Source of the DNA: Streptomyces reniochalinae
Lineage (GTDB): Bacteria > Actinomycetota > Actinomycetes > Streptomycetales > Streptomycetaceae
Direction of reading: 5' to 3'
Assembly: GCF_003323735.1 (NCBI RefSeq)
Contig: NZ_QOIM01000032.1
Span: 1 to 64,000 of the forward strand
DNA: 64,000 nucleotides
In this document: positions 27,019-36,048 of the stretch, one piece after another
Numbering within the stretch: position 1 is the first letter of the stretch
How the letters are laid out: every line of letters starts with the position of its first letter
The notes under the pieces: generated by a model
Databases searched by the model: none
Told to the model about the DNA's origin: nothing
What the model saw: only the letters and a program-made list of their open reading frames with translations
Made by a program: the position numbers and the translations under genes

Positions 27019-27560
27019 CGCCGTCACCCGGAGAGGCGATCCAACGAGTCCGGCTGCCTGTCGTACTCGGTCTGACCGACGGGCTGCTCAACGCCCTGAC
27101 TCTGGCGGCCGGGTCACTCGCCGGGTCCGGCACACCCGTCGGCTGGGGCCTGGCGGGCCGGGTCGGCGGCGCAGCCCTGGTCACCGCCGCCTTCACCGTG
27201 ATGGTCGCCGACTACGCTGAGCGCCGGGCCCATCTCGTTCACGTCTCCCGCGAGCTGAGTCTCAGCGAAAGCGGCCGGATGGCCGCCACCCGCCTCGGTC
27301 GCCTAGCGCTGCTGCGTTCCTACGCCGCAGCACTGGCAGCCTGCGTGTCGAGTTTCGTGGGCGCCGCCCTCCCCCTCGCCCTCGGCGCCGTGTTCCCCGG
27401 TCCATCCTGGATCGTTCTCGCCCTGGCCATCCTCGCCCTTTCTGTACTCGGGGCCACCCTCGCCCGCTTCCTCGCCGGGCAGCCCGCGATCTGGGCACTG
27501 GCCATGGCGGTCGGCGGGGTAGCGACGACCTGGATTGGCATCCGGCTGCGCATCGCATGA
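27015..27560 (+). CDS. Small VIT1/CCC1-like integral membrane protein
   Basis: The 181-residue product has about five TM helices. PVVLGLTDGLLNALTLAAGS at the start and MVADYAERRAHLVHVSRELS after TM2 resemble the G-x-x-D-G-x-x-x core and cytosolic helix of the vacuolar-iron-transporter/CCC1 family (Fe2+/Mn2+ transport). It is shorter than typical members and lacks the clear Glu-rich metal-binding domain. It is coupled to DUF211 upstream. The end of the gene abuts the recombinase remnant. Confidence 0.6.
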   Translation: MTPSPGEAIQRVRLPVVLGLTDGLLNALTLAAGSLAGSGTPVGWGLAGRVGGAALVTAAFTVMVADYAERRAHLVHVSRELSLSESGRMAATRLGRLALLRSYAAALAACVSSFVGAALPLALGAVFPGPSWIVLALAILALSVLGATLARFLAGQPAIWALAMAVGGVATTWIGIRLRIA

Positions 27561-27573
27561 GGGAGTTCGTCGC

Positions 27574-28455
27574 GCGTTCGTTCAGGAGTGGCTGGAGACC
27601 ATCAGCGGGTCCGACGGAACCTGGGAAAACTACGAACGTATCTGGCGGCTGCACGTCCTACCGCAACTGGGCCGGAAGCTGCTCTCGCAGGTCACGGCCG
27701 CCGACATCGAGAGGCTGTACAACCTGTGGCGTACTCAGGGCGCCGAGCCCAACACCATCGAGTCCAGGCGTATCGCCCTCTCCTCTGCGTTCACGCGTGC
27801 CGCGCGGCACAAGCGCATAGCCACTAACCCGGCGAAGGAAGCTCTTGCGCCGGAACACCACATCGTGCCGGTTGATGAGCGTGCGCTGCCCAGCCTGGAA
27901 GAGGTCTCGGCGATAGCCGAATCCATAGGACCTCGACTGGGGCCGGCTATTGGGATGATGGCCTCTTGCGGCCTGCGGATCGGTGAGACCCTGGGGCTGT
28001 CAAGCCAGGATTTCGACACCGACATGCTGCGGTTGCGGCGTCAAGTCGTGCGCACCGCACGAGGCGGTCGATATGCCGCCCGGTATGCGCCACTCAAACA
28101 CCGTAAAGAAGGTGAATGGCGCGACGTTCCTCTGCCTGAGCCCGCGTTCTCTCTGGCCCCCTACTTCCCAATCCTGAGCGAATCCGGGACGATCCCCTAC
28201 CCGGATCTCCTGCGGAAATCGTGGAACCGGGCGATCAGGCGGCTAGGCATGCGTCCGTGCACGCCGCACGATCTGCGGCACAAGTGGGCCACCGTGACCC
28301 TGACGAACGGCGTCTCCATCCACGAGGTCTCCCGCTGGCTGGGACACCGTTCGATCAAGGTCACGGTCGACCGCTACGGGCACCTGACGCAGGATGGTCG
28401 CGAGCGCTGCCGTCAGGTTGTGTCCGCCGTGTATGCGGACCACCTGCCTGCGGGC
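27574..28455 (+). pseudogene. Tyrosine recombinase (phage/ICE integrase) truncated at both ends
   Basis: The open frame carries the SAM-like core-binding domain (WENYERIWRLHVLPQLGRKL) and the catalytic domain with Arg in CGLRIGETLGL, His-x-x-Arg in PHDLRHKWATV, His in WLGHRSIKV and the nucleophile in DRYGHLTQDG. All catalytic residues are therefore present. The usual N-terminal arm-type DNA-binding domain (about 60 residues) and its start codon are missing, because the frame begins inside the end of the VIT-like gene. No native stop remains: the frame runs on through the antisense of the C39 gene. It marks the right border of the decayed island. Confidence 0.8.
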
Positions 28456-29865
28456 TCAGGCCAGCCCGTGCTTGCGCAGGACCCGGCGCTGAGCCGGCGT
28501 CGGGTCGAGGGGCCAGTAGACGTAGCAGACCCCACCCGTGCCGCTCTTGACCTTGCCGTCGGCGTCCTTGCGCTTGGTGCGCAGCCAGATGTTCTCCCAC
28601 TGCCGCCGCTTGTAGACGTGGCGGACCGAGGGGTTGTCGGGGGAAGCGGGGTCGTTGGCGATGACGTCGCCGTCCCCGGTGAAACCGATGACGGTCATCA
28701 GGTGTCCTGACGTCCCGTAGCCCGCTCCGTCGAGTTCGGACTCGATGAAGGACTGCGAGGTGATCAGCGGAATGCCCGCGGCGACGAACTCCTCGGCGTC
28801 GTTCAGGGAGCTCATGCGGGTGACGACGGCGTTCATGTCCCGGTAGGTGGCCGCGTAGGCGCCGTTGAACGGCCAGTTGCCGCAGCCCTCGTACTGGTAG
28901 TCGAAGGTGTACCGGGCGGCGTGGCAGACCTGGGGGTCGGCGTAGTCCGGGTTCACCCAGGCCAGGTCGTCGGCGGTGGGCTCGCGGCCCCAGTACTCGA
29001 TGATCATCTGGGAGGAGGTGGGACTGCACCACGCCTCTCCCCCGTTGTCGTACTCGGGGTACTGGCCCTTGTGGATCTCCTGGGAGTAGCGCGGCACCTT
29101 CAGCTCGACCGCCCGGCCCAGGCCGGGCTCGGAGGCGGGGACCTCGAAGCGCTCGGGCACGTCCGAGCACATAGCGCCGACCCGCCACACGGTCGGGGTG
29201 GTGTCGGAACCGGGAGCGCGGTAGAGGGTCACGCGCAGCCGGTAGGAGGCGAGGCGCAGTCCGCTGCCCAGGTCGTCGATGGAGAAGGTGTCGGTGTAGA
29301 CGGTGCTCTTGCCGTCGCTCTGGCCGTCGACGGAGGTGCGGCGCGGCACGTCGTCACCGTCGCCGGAGGTCCACACACCCATCGTGTACCAGGGCGTGTC
29401 CGTGCCGTCCGAGTAGGTGCCGCGTACCTCCGTTCTGATCCAGGTGCCCTCGGGGGTGTGCGCGTTCCAGGAGGCGACGAGTTCGCCGGCGGGCACGGCG
29501 CAGGTGTGGCGGGGCGAGGTCCAGGTGGCGTACTCCCAGGTGGCCGTCTTCTTGGTGTGCGGGTCGGTGTAGTCGGTGCGTCCCGCGGGGGTGGCCAGGA
29601 CGATGCCGGGGCGGTGCCCTGACCGCGCCTCGGTGCCCTTGGCCCGTCCCGCGTCCCAGTCCCGGCGCGAGGACCAGGTGTGCAGTTCCACGTTTCCTGC
29701 CTTCCCCGGCCTGCCCGGCCTGCGCTTGTCCGATCCACCGGGCGTCGTGGTGGCGCCACCCGACCGGCTGTCGGCCGCCAGGGCTGCGGGGGTCGCGACG
29801 GCCGATGCCGCCACGGCGACGGCGGCGGCCAGAACTGTGCGGCGGTTGGTGGTTTCGCTGGTCAT
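28456..29865 (-). CDS. Secreted C39-like cysteine peptidase family protein
   Basis: The 469-residue product starts with a Tat-type signal (TNRRTVLAAAVAVAASAVATP, cleavage after an Ala-x-Ala near residue 30). A beta-rich N-terminal domain follows, then a papain-like C39-type domain with GGEAWCSPTSSQMIIEYWG (candidate Cys), GYGTSGHLMTVIGFTGDG (His) and IANDPASPDN (Asp/Asn). It is probably exported and folded before secretion. Its substrate is unknown. The stop at 28456 is where the recombinase remnant ends, so the element joined the chromosome at its 3' end without disrupting it. Confidence 0.85.
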   Translation of the reverse strand: MTSETTNRRTVLAAAVAVAASAVATPAALAADSRSGGATTTPGGSDKRRPGRPGKAGNVELHTWSSRRDWDAGRAKGTEARSGHRPGIVLATPAGRTDYTDPHTKKTATWEYATWTSPRHTCAVPAGELVASWNAHTPEGTWIRTEVRGTYSDGTDTPWYTMGVWTSGDGDDVPRRTSVDGQSDGKSTVYTDTFSIDDLGSGLRLASYRLRVTLYRAPGSDTTPTVWRVGAMCSDVPERFEVPASEPGLGRAVELKVPRYSQEIHKGQYPEYDNGGEAWCSPTSSQMIIEYWGREPTADDLAWVNPDYADPQVCHAARYTFDYQYEGCGNWPFNGAYAATYRDMNAVVTRMSSLNDAEEFVAAGIPLITSQSFIESELDGAGYGTSGHLMTVIGFTGDGDVIANDPASPDNPSVRHVYKRRQWENIWLRTKRKDADGKVKSGTGGVCYVYWPLDPTPAQRRVLRKHGLA

Positions 29866-30255
29866 GCGGGGTGCCCCCAGTCGGTGGGTCGGTCAGTCGA
29901 TGGTCCGGCGCGGTGTTCTCCCAGGTGCGCGGGCGTCCGCGGACAGCCCACTATTACGGCTCGGGAGGGCCCGTGCCAGAGCTTCGCCCTTTCGGCACGC
30001 CGTCACCATTGGCCCGGCCAGTGGCGAGCCGGCGCCGCGGAACCGGGGCGACCGCTCGGGCGGAGGCCCGGTGGTGGGCCGGACAGCCGTACGGAGCGGG
30101 TGGCGGATCGGACAGCCGAACAGAGCCGGTAGCGGATCGAAGGGGTGCGCGGAGAGGCCCGGCTCGGAGAGGCCCCGCGGCGGCCGGCGCCGGTGCCGCA
30201 CATCCGAGCGAGGCGCGCGCGAGGCGCCGCGCGAGACGCCGCGTACGCTGGAGAA
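29866..30255. other. Divergent promoter region with a 29-bp tandem repeat
   Basis: About 390 bp between divergent starts, with no supported gene. Two adjacent 29-bp copies (30081-30109 and 30110-30138), each opening ggacagccg and closing gcggatc, differ at five positions. They may be a duplicated regulator site. No clear promoter hexamers were recognised. Confidence 0.5.
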
Positions 30256-30897
30256 ATGCCCGCTCCCCGCACCCTCGAAGCGCTCGCCCCCCACCTTTCC
30301 GCTCTGCCGGCCTCCTGCGGCCCCGTGCGGCTGGTGGGTGTGGACGGGCACGCGGGTTCGGGAAAGACGACCTGCGCGCGGCGCCTCGCGGCGCTGCTGG
30401 GGGGCGCTCCGGTCCTGCACCTGGACGACGTGGCCTGCCACGAGGCGCTCTTCGACTGGACGGAGCGGCTCACCACCCAGGTGCTGCGCCCGCTGGAGCG
30501 TGGCCGCAGCGCACGCTACGGCGTCTACGACTGGGTGGCCGGGGCCCGCACCACGCAGGCGGTGCTCCCGCCCGCTCCGGTCGTCCTCGTCGAGGGCGTG
30601 GGTGCGGGGCGGGCGGCGCTGCGGCCCTCGCTGGCCTGCCTGCTGTGGATGGACATGCCGCCCGGGGTGGCCTGGCGGCGCGGCCAGGAGCGGGACGGTC
30701 CCGCCCAGCGGGGGTTCTGGGACCGCTGGATCCCGGCGGAGCGTGCGCACTTCGCCGCCGACCCGTCCCGGCCGTTCGCGGACTACCTGGTGCGGGAGCG
30801 TCGCGAGAGTCAGGGGTGGTACGAGGTGTGCGGGCGCACCGGAGAGGCTCCGGTCTCTCCGGTGAATATGACCCTCCGTATATCTCAGGGCAGTTGA
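30256..30897 (+). CDS. Small P-loop kinase, uridine-kinase-like
   Basis: The 213-residue product has a Walker A loop in LVGVDGHAGSGKTTCARRLA (about 30-50), HLDDVACHEALFDW as the substrate-binding/Asp region and VVLVEGVGAGRAALRP as Walker B. The WDRWIPAERAHFAADPSRPF lid-like stretch also fits nucleoside or pantothenate-type kinases. These phosphorylate small molecules with ATP. Homologues are often annotated only as hypothetical ATP-binding proteins. A transcription terminator hairpin lies 100 bp downstream. Confidence 0.75.
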   Translation: MPAPRTLEALAPHLSALPASCGPVRLVGVDGHAGSGKTTCARRLAALLGGAPVLHLDDVACHEALFDWTERLTTQVLRPLERGRSARYGVYDWVAGARTTQAVLPPAPVVLVEGVGAGRAALRPSLACLLWMDMPPGVAWRRGQERDGPAQRGFWDRWIPAERAHFAADPSRPFADYLVRERRESQGWYEVCGRTGEAPVSPVNMTLRISQGS

Positions 30898-31274
30898 CAG
30901 CGATCCGCGGCACTGAGTGCAACCGCGCGGCTTGACCCGTGCGCCTCGAACCGATTACTTTTCCAACAGGCGGTCTACGCAGGCCGTCTGCGGACGCGAA
31001 GCCCCCGGTTGTTCCCCCGTGACCGGGGGCTTCGTTCTGCTCGGAAACGCTCAAGCGGAAGCAGTACAGCGCATTTACCTCACGCTTCGTAGCGGCCTTG
31101 CGCAAACCTTCGCACCGGTCGGCCCCGCGGCGCCGGCCCGGACGGCCGCGTTCCCCTGGCCAACGTGCCACTCAGCCCGTACACCACCCTTCGACGGTGC
31201 CCCCCCCGCGCGGGTACGATGCGAAACAGCGCGGGAACCCCGGGTGATAACCGGCAGATGACGGGGGACGTTTC
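30898..31274. other. Intergenic region with terminator
   Basis: About 377 bp without a supported gene. It holds the hairpin at 30999-31032 and, to its right, the promoter region of the TPR-AAA gene. A C8 run lies at 31200-31207. Confidence 0.5.
30999..31032 (+). terminator. Hairpin terminator after the kinase gene
   Basis: AAGCCCCCGGT and ACCGGGGGCTT form a perfect 11-bp stem with a 12-nt loop, followed by TCGTTCT. The A/T ends make it usable in both directions. Confidence 0.85.
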
Positions 31275-33374
31275 GTGGGGGACGTGAGGAACTTCGGCAC
31301 GCAGGACCCCCAGGGCCTGCACGCCCCGGCCGAACTCGCGTGGCTTCGCGGGGTGGACGCCTACACCGTCGGCGGCTACGCGCAGGCCGAGGAGGAGTTC
31401 CGCACCGCGGTGCGGCTCGACCCCGGGATGGCGGATGCCTGGCTCGGACTGCACGCACTGCGGGCCGACACCGCCACAGCGCTGCTGCGGATGTACCACC
31501 ACCGCGACCGCTTCGGCGAGCAGCGCCACCGCCACGGCCGCACCCTCAACTCCTGGTACTGGCTGGGCTGGTGGGTGCAGCCGGTGCTGGAGTACGAGCG
31601 AGATCTGCTGCTGGCCCACGCCTCCCACTGGCTCGACGGCCGGCACGTCGCGGAGCTCGACCGCGCGCTGGCCGGCTGCCCGCCCGTCGACGCCGACCCC
31701 CAGGTGCGTTTCCTGCACGCCTGCCGCGCCTACCTGGCCAAGGACTGGGAGGGGCTGGTCGCCCACACCGAGCCGCTGGTGGACGACGCGCTGCTGGGCA
31801 TCGAGGCCGGTCTGTTCGCCGGGATGGCGCGGGTCAGGCTGGAGATGTACGGGCAGGCCGAGCCGCTGCTGGCGGCCGCCTTGATGCGCTGCCGGAGCGA
31901 ACAGCCGCAGCGCAAGGAGCTGCGCTACTGGCTGGCGCGCGCCCGCGAGGGCACCGGGCGCAGCGCGGCCGCGCTGCCCCTGTACCGGGCCGTGCACCGC
32001 ATCGATCCCGCGTTCATGGACACCGCGGCACGCCTGACGACCATCGCCGAGAGCGACGGGGCGGGCGGCACCGCGGAGGATCTGGCCGCGGCCGTGCTCT
32101 CGGGCGGCGCGCTCGGCCCGGGCGGCGGGGCGGTCGACGCGGCGCTGGAGTTCTACGACACCGGCTGCGAGCCCACCGGGGAGGCGGCCCGCACCGCCGA
32201 CCCGGCCGACGGCGCCGCGCTGGAGCCGACCGGCTGCGACGGCGCGTTCGTCGACGGCGCGCCGGGCTCCGTGCCCACGGGGCAGACACCCGCGGGGGCC
32301 GTCCCCGGCGAGGCGGACGCGGCCGAGCCCGCCGACCCCGTGGTGGACCCGCGCGCCGACGAGCTGCGGCTGGAGGACTCCGGGGACCCGGCCGAGCCCA
32401 TCCGGGTGGACACCGGCGTCCTGCGGGAGCGCACGGCGTGGGGGGCGGGCGCGGACGGCAGGCTGCCGGCCGGGCCCTCGGACCCGGTGCTGCTGGCGCA
32501 GGCGCTGGACGAGCTGGAGCGCATGGTGGGTCTCGAGCCCGTCAAGCGCCAGGTGCGGGCGCTCTCGGCGCAGTTGCACATGGCGCGGCTGCGGGCGTCG
32601 CAGGGCCTGCCGGTGCAGCCGCCGAAGCGGCACTTCGTCTTCTCGGGCCCCTCGGGCACGGGCAAGACCACGGTGGCCCGCATACTGGGCCGCGCCTTCT
32701 ACGCGCTGGGTCTGCTGGGCGGCGACCATCTGGTGGAGGCCCAACGCGCGGACCTGGTGGGCGAGTACCTGGGCCAGACCGCCGTCAAGGCGAACGAGCT
32801 GATCGACTCGGCGCTCGGCGGCGTGCTGTTCGTCGACGAGGCCTACGCGCTGTCCAACTCCGGCTACACCAAGGGCGACGCCTACGGTGACGAGGCGCTC
32901 CAGGTGCTGCTCAAGCGCGCCGAGGACAACCGCGACCAGCTGGTGGTCATCCTGGCGGGCTATCCGGAGGGGATGGACCGGCTGCTGGCGGCCAACCCCG
33001 GGCTCTCGTCGCGCTTCACGACCCGCGTCGACTTCCCCAGCTACCGCCCGCTGGAGCTGACGGCGATCGGCGAGGTGCTGGCCGCCGAGGGCGGCGACGT
33101 GTGGGACGAGGAGGCGCTGGAGGAGCTGCGGAGCATCAGCGGCCACGTCGTCGACCAGGACTGGATCGACGAGTTGGGCAACGGCCGCTTCCTGCGCACC
33201 CTGTACGAGAAGAGCTGCGCCTACCGCGATCTGCGGCTGTCCGGGTACGCGGGCACCCCCACGCGGGACGATCTGGCGACGCTGCGGCTTCCCGACCTCA
33301 TGCAGGCGTACGGGGAGGTGCTGTCGGGGCGGGGGCCTGACGGGCCTCGTCCCGGCCCGCAGCCGCCGGTCTGA
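31275..33374 (+). CDS. TPR-AAA ATPase (EccA/CbxX-like)
   Basis: The 699-residue product has TPR-like helical repeats (about 20-260), an Ala/Gly/Pro-rich acidic linker (270-405) and a CbxX/SpoVK AAA module. The AAA part shows VGLEPVKRQVRALSAQL, Walker A FSGPSGTGKTTVARILGRAF (about 455-475), Walker B GGVLFVDEAYAL (about 515), sensor NRDQLVVILAGY and Arg finger in GLSSRFTTRVDFP. This layout is that of EccA, the cytosolic ATPase of type VII secretion. No esx genes lie nearby, so a more general remodelling role is equally likely. The GTG start follows a GGGGG run. Its 3' end overlaps the convergent CNNM gene by 77 bp. Confidence 0.85.
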   Translation: MGDVRNFGTQDPQGLHAPAELAWLRGVDAYTVGGYAQAEEEFRTAVRLDPGMADAWLGLHALRADTATALLRMYHHRDRFGEQRHRHGRTLNSWYWLGWWVQPVLEYERDLLLAHASHWLDGRHVAELDRALAGCPPVDADPQVRFLHACRAYLAKDWEGLVAHTEPLVDDALLGIEAGLFAGMARVRLEMYGQAEPLLAAALMRCRSEQPQRKELRYWLARAREGTGRSAAALPLYRAVHRIDPAFMDTAARLTTIAESDGAGGTAEDLAAAVLSGGALGPGGGAVDAALEFYDTGCEPTGEAARTADPADGAALEPTGCDGAFVDGAPGSVPTGQTPAGAVPGEADAAEPADPVVDPRADELRLEDSGDPAEPIRVDTGVLRERTAWGAGADGRLPAGPSDPVLLAQALDELERMVGLEPVKRQVRALSAQLHMARLRASQGLPVQPPKRHFVFSGPSGTGKTTVARILGRAFYALGLLGGDHLVEAQRADLVGEYLGQTAVKANELIDSALGGVLFVDEAYALSNSGYTKGDAYGDEALQVLLKRAEDNRDQLVVILAGYPEGMDRLLAANPGLSSRFTTRVDFPSYRPLELTAIGEVLAAEGGDVWDEEALEELRSISGHVVDQDWIDELGNGRFLRTLYEKSCAYRDLRLSGYAGTPTRDDLATLRLPDLMQAYGEVLSGRGPDGPRPGPQPPV

Positions 33375-34449
33375 GCCCCGGCGCCCACCCTTGCACGTGC
33401 CGCGCCGGGGGCAGCGCGGTATCGGTGTGGGCGGGGTCGTGCACCTCGCCGACCAGCATTTCCAGCACGTCCTCCAGCGCCGCCACGCCCAGCACCCGGC
33501 CCGAGGCGTCGGCGACGGCCGCCAGGTGCGAGGCGCCGGCCCGCATCGCGGTGAGCGCGTCGTCCAGCGGCGTGTGCCCGCGCAGCGTCGCCATGGGCCG
33601 CCACAGCCGCCGCGGCACGGGCCTCTCGCTCTCCTCCAGGTCGAGCACGTCCTTGACGTGCAGGTAGCCGAGGAAGGCGCCGTCGTCGGCGCGGACGGGG
33701 AAGCGCGAGTAGCCGGTGCGCACGGTCAGCTCCTCCACTTCGCGCGGGGTGACGTCCGTTCCGACGGTGACCAGGTCGGTACGGCCCAGCAGGACGTCGG
33801 TCAGCGGCCTGGAGCCCAGCTGGAGCGCGTCGGCGAGCCGGGCCTGCTCCTCCGCCTCCAGCAGCCCCGCCTGCCGCGAGTCGGCCACCAGGCGGCCGAG
33901 CTGTTCGCTGGTGAAGACCGCCTCGACCTCGTCCTTGGGCTCGACGCGGAAGAGCCGCAGGACGACGGTGGCGCACGAGCCCAGGGCCAGCGTCACCGGG
34001 CGGGTCACCCGGGCGAAGGCGACCAGCGCCGGGCTCAGCCACAGCGCGGCGCGCTCGGGGTCGGCCATGGCGAGGTTCTTGGGCACCATCTCGCCGACCA
34101 CCAGGTGGAAGAAGACCACGAGGGCCAGCGCGCACACGTATCCGGCGGGGTGCACCAGCGGCTCGGGCAGCCGCAGCGTGTGGAACACGGGCTCCAGCAG
34201 GTGTGCCACGGTGGGCTCGGCCACGGCGCCCAGGGTCAGCGAGCACACCGTGATGCCGAACTGCGCGGCGGCCATCATGCGCGGAAGCGCCTCCAGACCG
34301 CGCAGCACCCGCCGGGCGCGCACGGAGCCCTCGGCGGCGAGGGGTTCGATCTGGCTGCGGCGTACGGAGACGAGGGCGAACTCGGCGCCGACGAAGAAGC
34401 CGTTGGCGAGCACCAGCAGCGCGGCGAAGACGAGTTGCAGGAAGCTCAT
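33298..34449 (-). CDS. CNNM (DUF21)/CBS-domain membrane protein
   Basis: The 383-residue product has an N-terminal DUF21 domain of about three TM helices (MSFLQLVFAALLVLANGFFV, VVGEMVPKNLAMADPERAAL) and a CBS pair (about 200-330; LVTVGTDVTPREVEELTVRT, SRFPVRADDGAFLGYLHVKD). A Pro/Ala-rich tail follows, with no CorC_HlyC domain. The family includes Mg2+/Co2+ efflux proteins and is sensitive to cytosolic nucleotides through CBS. It is the second gene of a coupled pair (ATGA with the upstream paralogue), suggesting a heteromer. Confidence 0.9.
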   Translation of the reverse strand: MSFLQLVFAALLVLANGFFVGAEFALVSVRRSQIEPLAAEGSVRARRVLRGLEALPRMMAAAQFGITVCSLTLGAVAEPTVAHLLEPVFHTLRLPEPLVHPAGYVCALALVVFFHLVVGEMVPKNLAMADPERAALWLSPALVAFARVTRPVTLALGSCATVVLRLFRVEPKDEVEAVFTSEQLGRLVADSRQAGLLEAEEQARLADALQLGSRPLTDVLLGRTDLVTVGTDVTPREVEELTVRTGYSRFPVRADDGAFLGYLHVKDVLDLEESERPVPRRLWRPMATLRGHTPLDDALTAMRAGASHLAAVADASGRVLGVAALEDVLEMLVGEVHDPAHTDTALPPARHVQGWAPGLRPAAAGRDEARQAPAPTAPPRTPA

Positions 34450-35870
34450 CGGGCGGCCACCTCACCGGAGTGCGCCCGGCGGGCCGTCTCGCCGCGCTGG
34501 TGTGCCGGGGCGGTGACGCGGACGCGTTCGGCACGGTGGTGGGCGACGTGCCGCACCAGCAGCTGCCACTCCCCGGCCGCGCCCCGCGAGCCGTCGCCGG
34601 GAGAGCCGGACCCTGCGGCGGACACCCGAAGGTGCGCCGTGTCCCCGCGTGCCGGGATGCGGCCCAGCAGGTCGGCGACGAGTCCCGCCACCGTCTCGTA
34701 CGGGCCTTCGGGCACCTCCAGGCCGATGCGGCGCAGCTCCCCCACCCGGCAGCCGCCGTCGGCCTCCCAGGCAGGGCGGCCGTCGGCGCCGGGCGACGCC
34801 GGGGCGAGTTCGGGCAGTTCGTCGTAGAGCTGCCCGTCGTGCTCGTCGCGCACCTCGCCGACGATCTCCTCGACGATGTCCTCGAGCGTGACCACGCCCG
34901 CGGTGCCGCCGTACTCGTCGACGGCGACGGCGATGGGCTGCTCGCTGCGCAGCCGCGCGAGCAGGGGCCGCACCGGCAGCGTGCGGGGCACCAGCAGCGC
35001 GGGGACGGCGATGCGGGCCGCGGGGGTGTGCAGCCTCAGGTGGGCGGGGACGGCGAGCGCGTCCTTGAGGTGGACCATGCCGGTGACCTCGTCCAGGGTG
35101 TCCTGGTAGACGGGGAAGCGGGAGAGCCCGGTGGCGCGGGTGAGGTTGAGGACGTCCTCGGCGGTCGCCCGTGCCTGCAAGGCGCTGACCCGTACGCGCG
35201 GCGTCATCACGTGCTGCGCCGTCAACTCGCCCAGCGCGAGGGTGCGCACGAACAGGTCGGCGGTGTCCTGCTCCAGCGCTCCGGCGCGGGCCGAGTGGTG
35301 GGCCAGTGAGACGAGTTCTCCCGGGGTGCGCGCCGAGTCCAGCTCCTCGGCCGGCTGCACGCCGAAGAGCCGCACCATGCGGTTGGCGGCCGCGTTGAGC
35401 AGCGCGATCACCGGCCGGAACAGCCGGGAGAAGAGGCCCTGCGGTCCCGCCACGAACCGGGCGACGGCCAGCGGCCTGGAGACCGCCCAGTTCTTGGGGA
35501 CCAGTTCGCCCACCACCATCTGCACGGCGGAGGCGATCAGCATGCCGAGGACGACGGCGACGCCGCCGACCGCGCCCTCGGGCAGACCGGTGGCGGCCAG
35601 CGGTCCGCCCAGCAGCCGGGCGAGCGCCGGCTCGGCGAGCATGCCGGTGACCAGAGAGGTGAGGGTGATGCCGAGTTGGGTGCCGGAGAGCTGGAAGGAC
35701 AGTTCACGCAGGGCGCGGACGACGGTGCGGGCCTTGCGGTCGCCCTGCGCGGCGGCGCGCTCGGCCTCGGGTTTCTCGACGGTGACGAGCCCGAACTCCG
35801 CCGCGACGAAGAAGCCGTTGGCGAGGATGAGCGCGAACGCCACGCCGAGCAGCAGTAGCGGGAGGGTCAT
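34446..35870 (-). CDS. CNNM/CBS/CorC_HlyC membrane protein
   Basis: The 474-residue product has the full hemolysin-C-like layout: DUF21 (LANGFFVAAEFGLVTVEKPE, VVGELVPKNWAVSRP), a CBS pair (about 215-335, with VDEYGGTAGVVTLEDIVEEI) and a CorC_HlyC domain (YETVAGLVADLLGRIPARGD). It likely handles divalent cations at the membrane. ATG 35870 matches the usual membrane start; an earlier in-frame ATG adds an unlikely leader. It lies upstream of, and overlaps, its shorter paralogue. Confidence 0.9.
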   Translation of the reverse strand: MTLPLLLLGVAFALILANGFFVAAEFGLVTVEKPEAERAAAQGDRKARTVVRALRELSFQLSGTQLGITLTSLVTGMLAEPALARLLGGPLAATGLPEGAVGGVAVVLGMLIASAVQMVVGELVPKNWAVSRPLAVARFVAGPQGLFSRLFRPVIALLNAAANRMVRLFGVQPAEELDSARTPGELVSLAHHSARAGALEQDTADLFVRTLALGELTAQHVMTPRVRVSALQARATAEDVLNLTRATGLSRFPVYQDTLDEVTGMVHLKDALAVPAHLRLHTPAARIAVPALLVPRTLPVRPLLARLRSEQPIAVAVDEYGGTAGVVTLEDIVEEIVGEVRDEHDGQLYDELPELAPASPGADGRPAWEADGGCRVGELRRIGLEVPEGPYETVAGLVADLLGRIPARGDTAHLRVSAAGSGSPGDGSRGAAGEWQLLVRHVAHHRAERVRVTAPAHQRGETARRAHSGEVAAR

Positions 35871-36048
35871 GCCGCGCCCCCCGGTGCACGGGACGCGGCG
35901 CACGTACTACAGGACGATCCGTCCATCGTGTGAGGTGGTCACTCCTCGGGTCGCTGGTGCCGTCAGAGCGCGGGGCGGCTCATGCCGGTGGGCAACAGGG
36001 TAAACACTGGCCCTCACCCCGCGAAGACGCGCGGCAGCGCGCCGGGGT

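Noticed and set aside
28456..28710. Continuation of the recombinase reading frame
   Set aside because: This part is antisense to the C39 gene and has no recombinase motif; the frame stays open only because of GC bias.
30961..31040. Possible tRNA or small RNA
   Set aside because: The only structure is the simple 11-bp hairpin; no cloverleaf arms, T-loop or anticodon can be made.
31275..33374. Type VII secretion locus
   Set aside because: The AAA protein resembles EccA, but no esxA/B, eccB-E or mycosin genes lie nearby.
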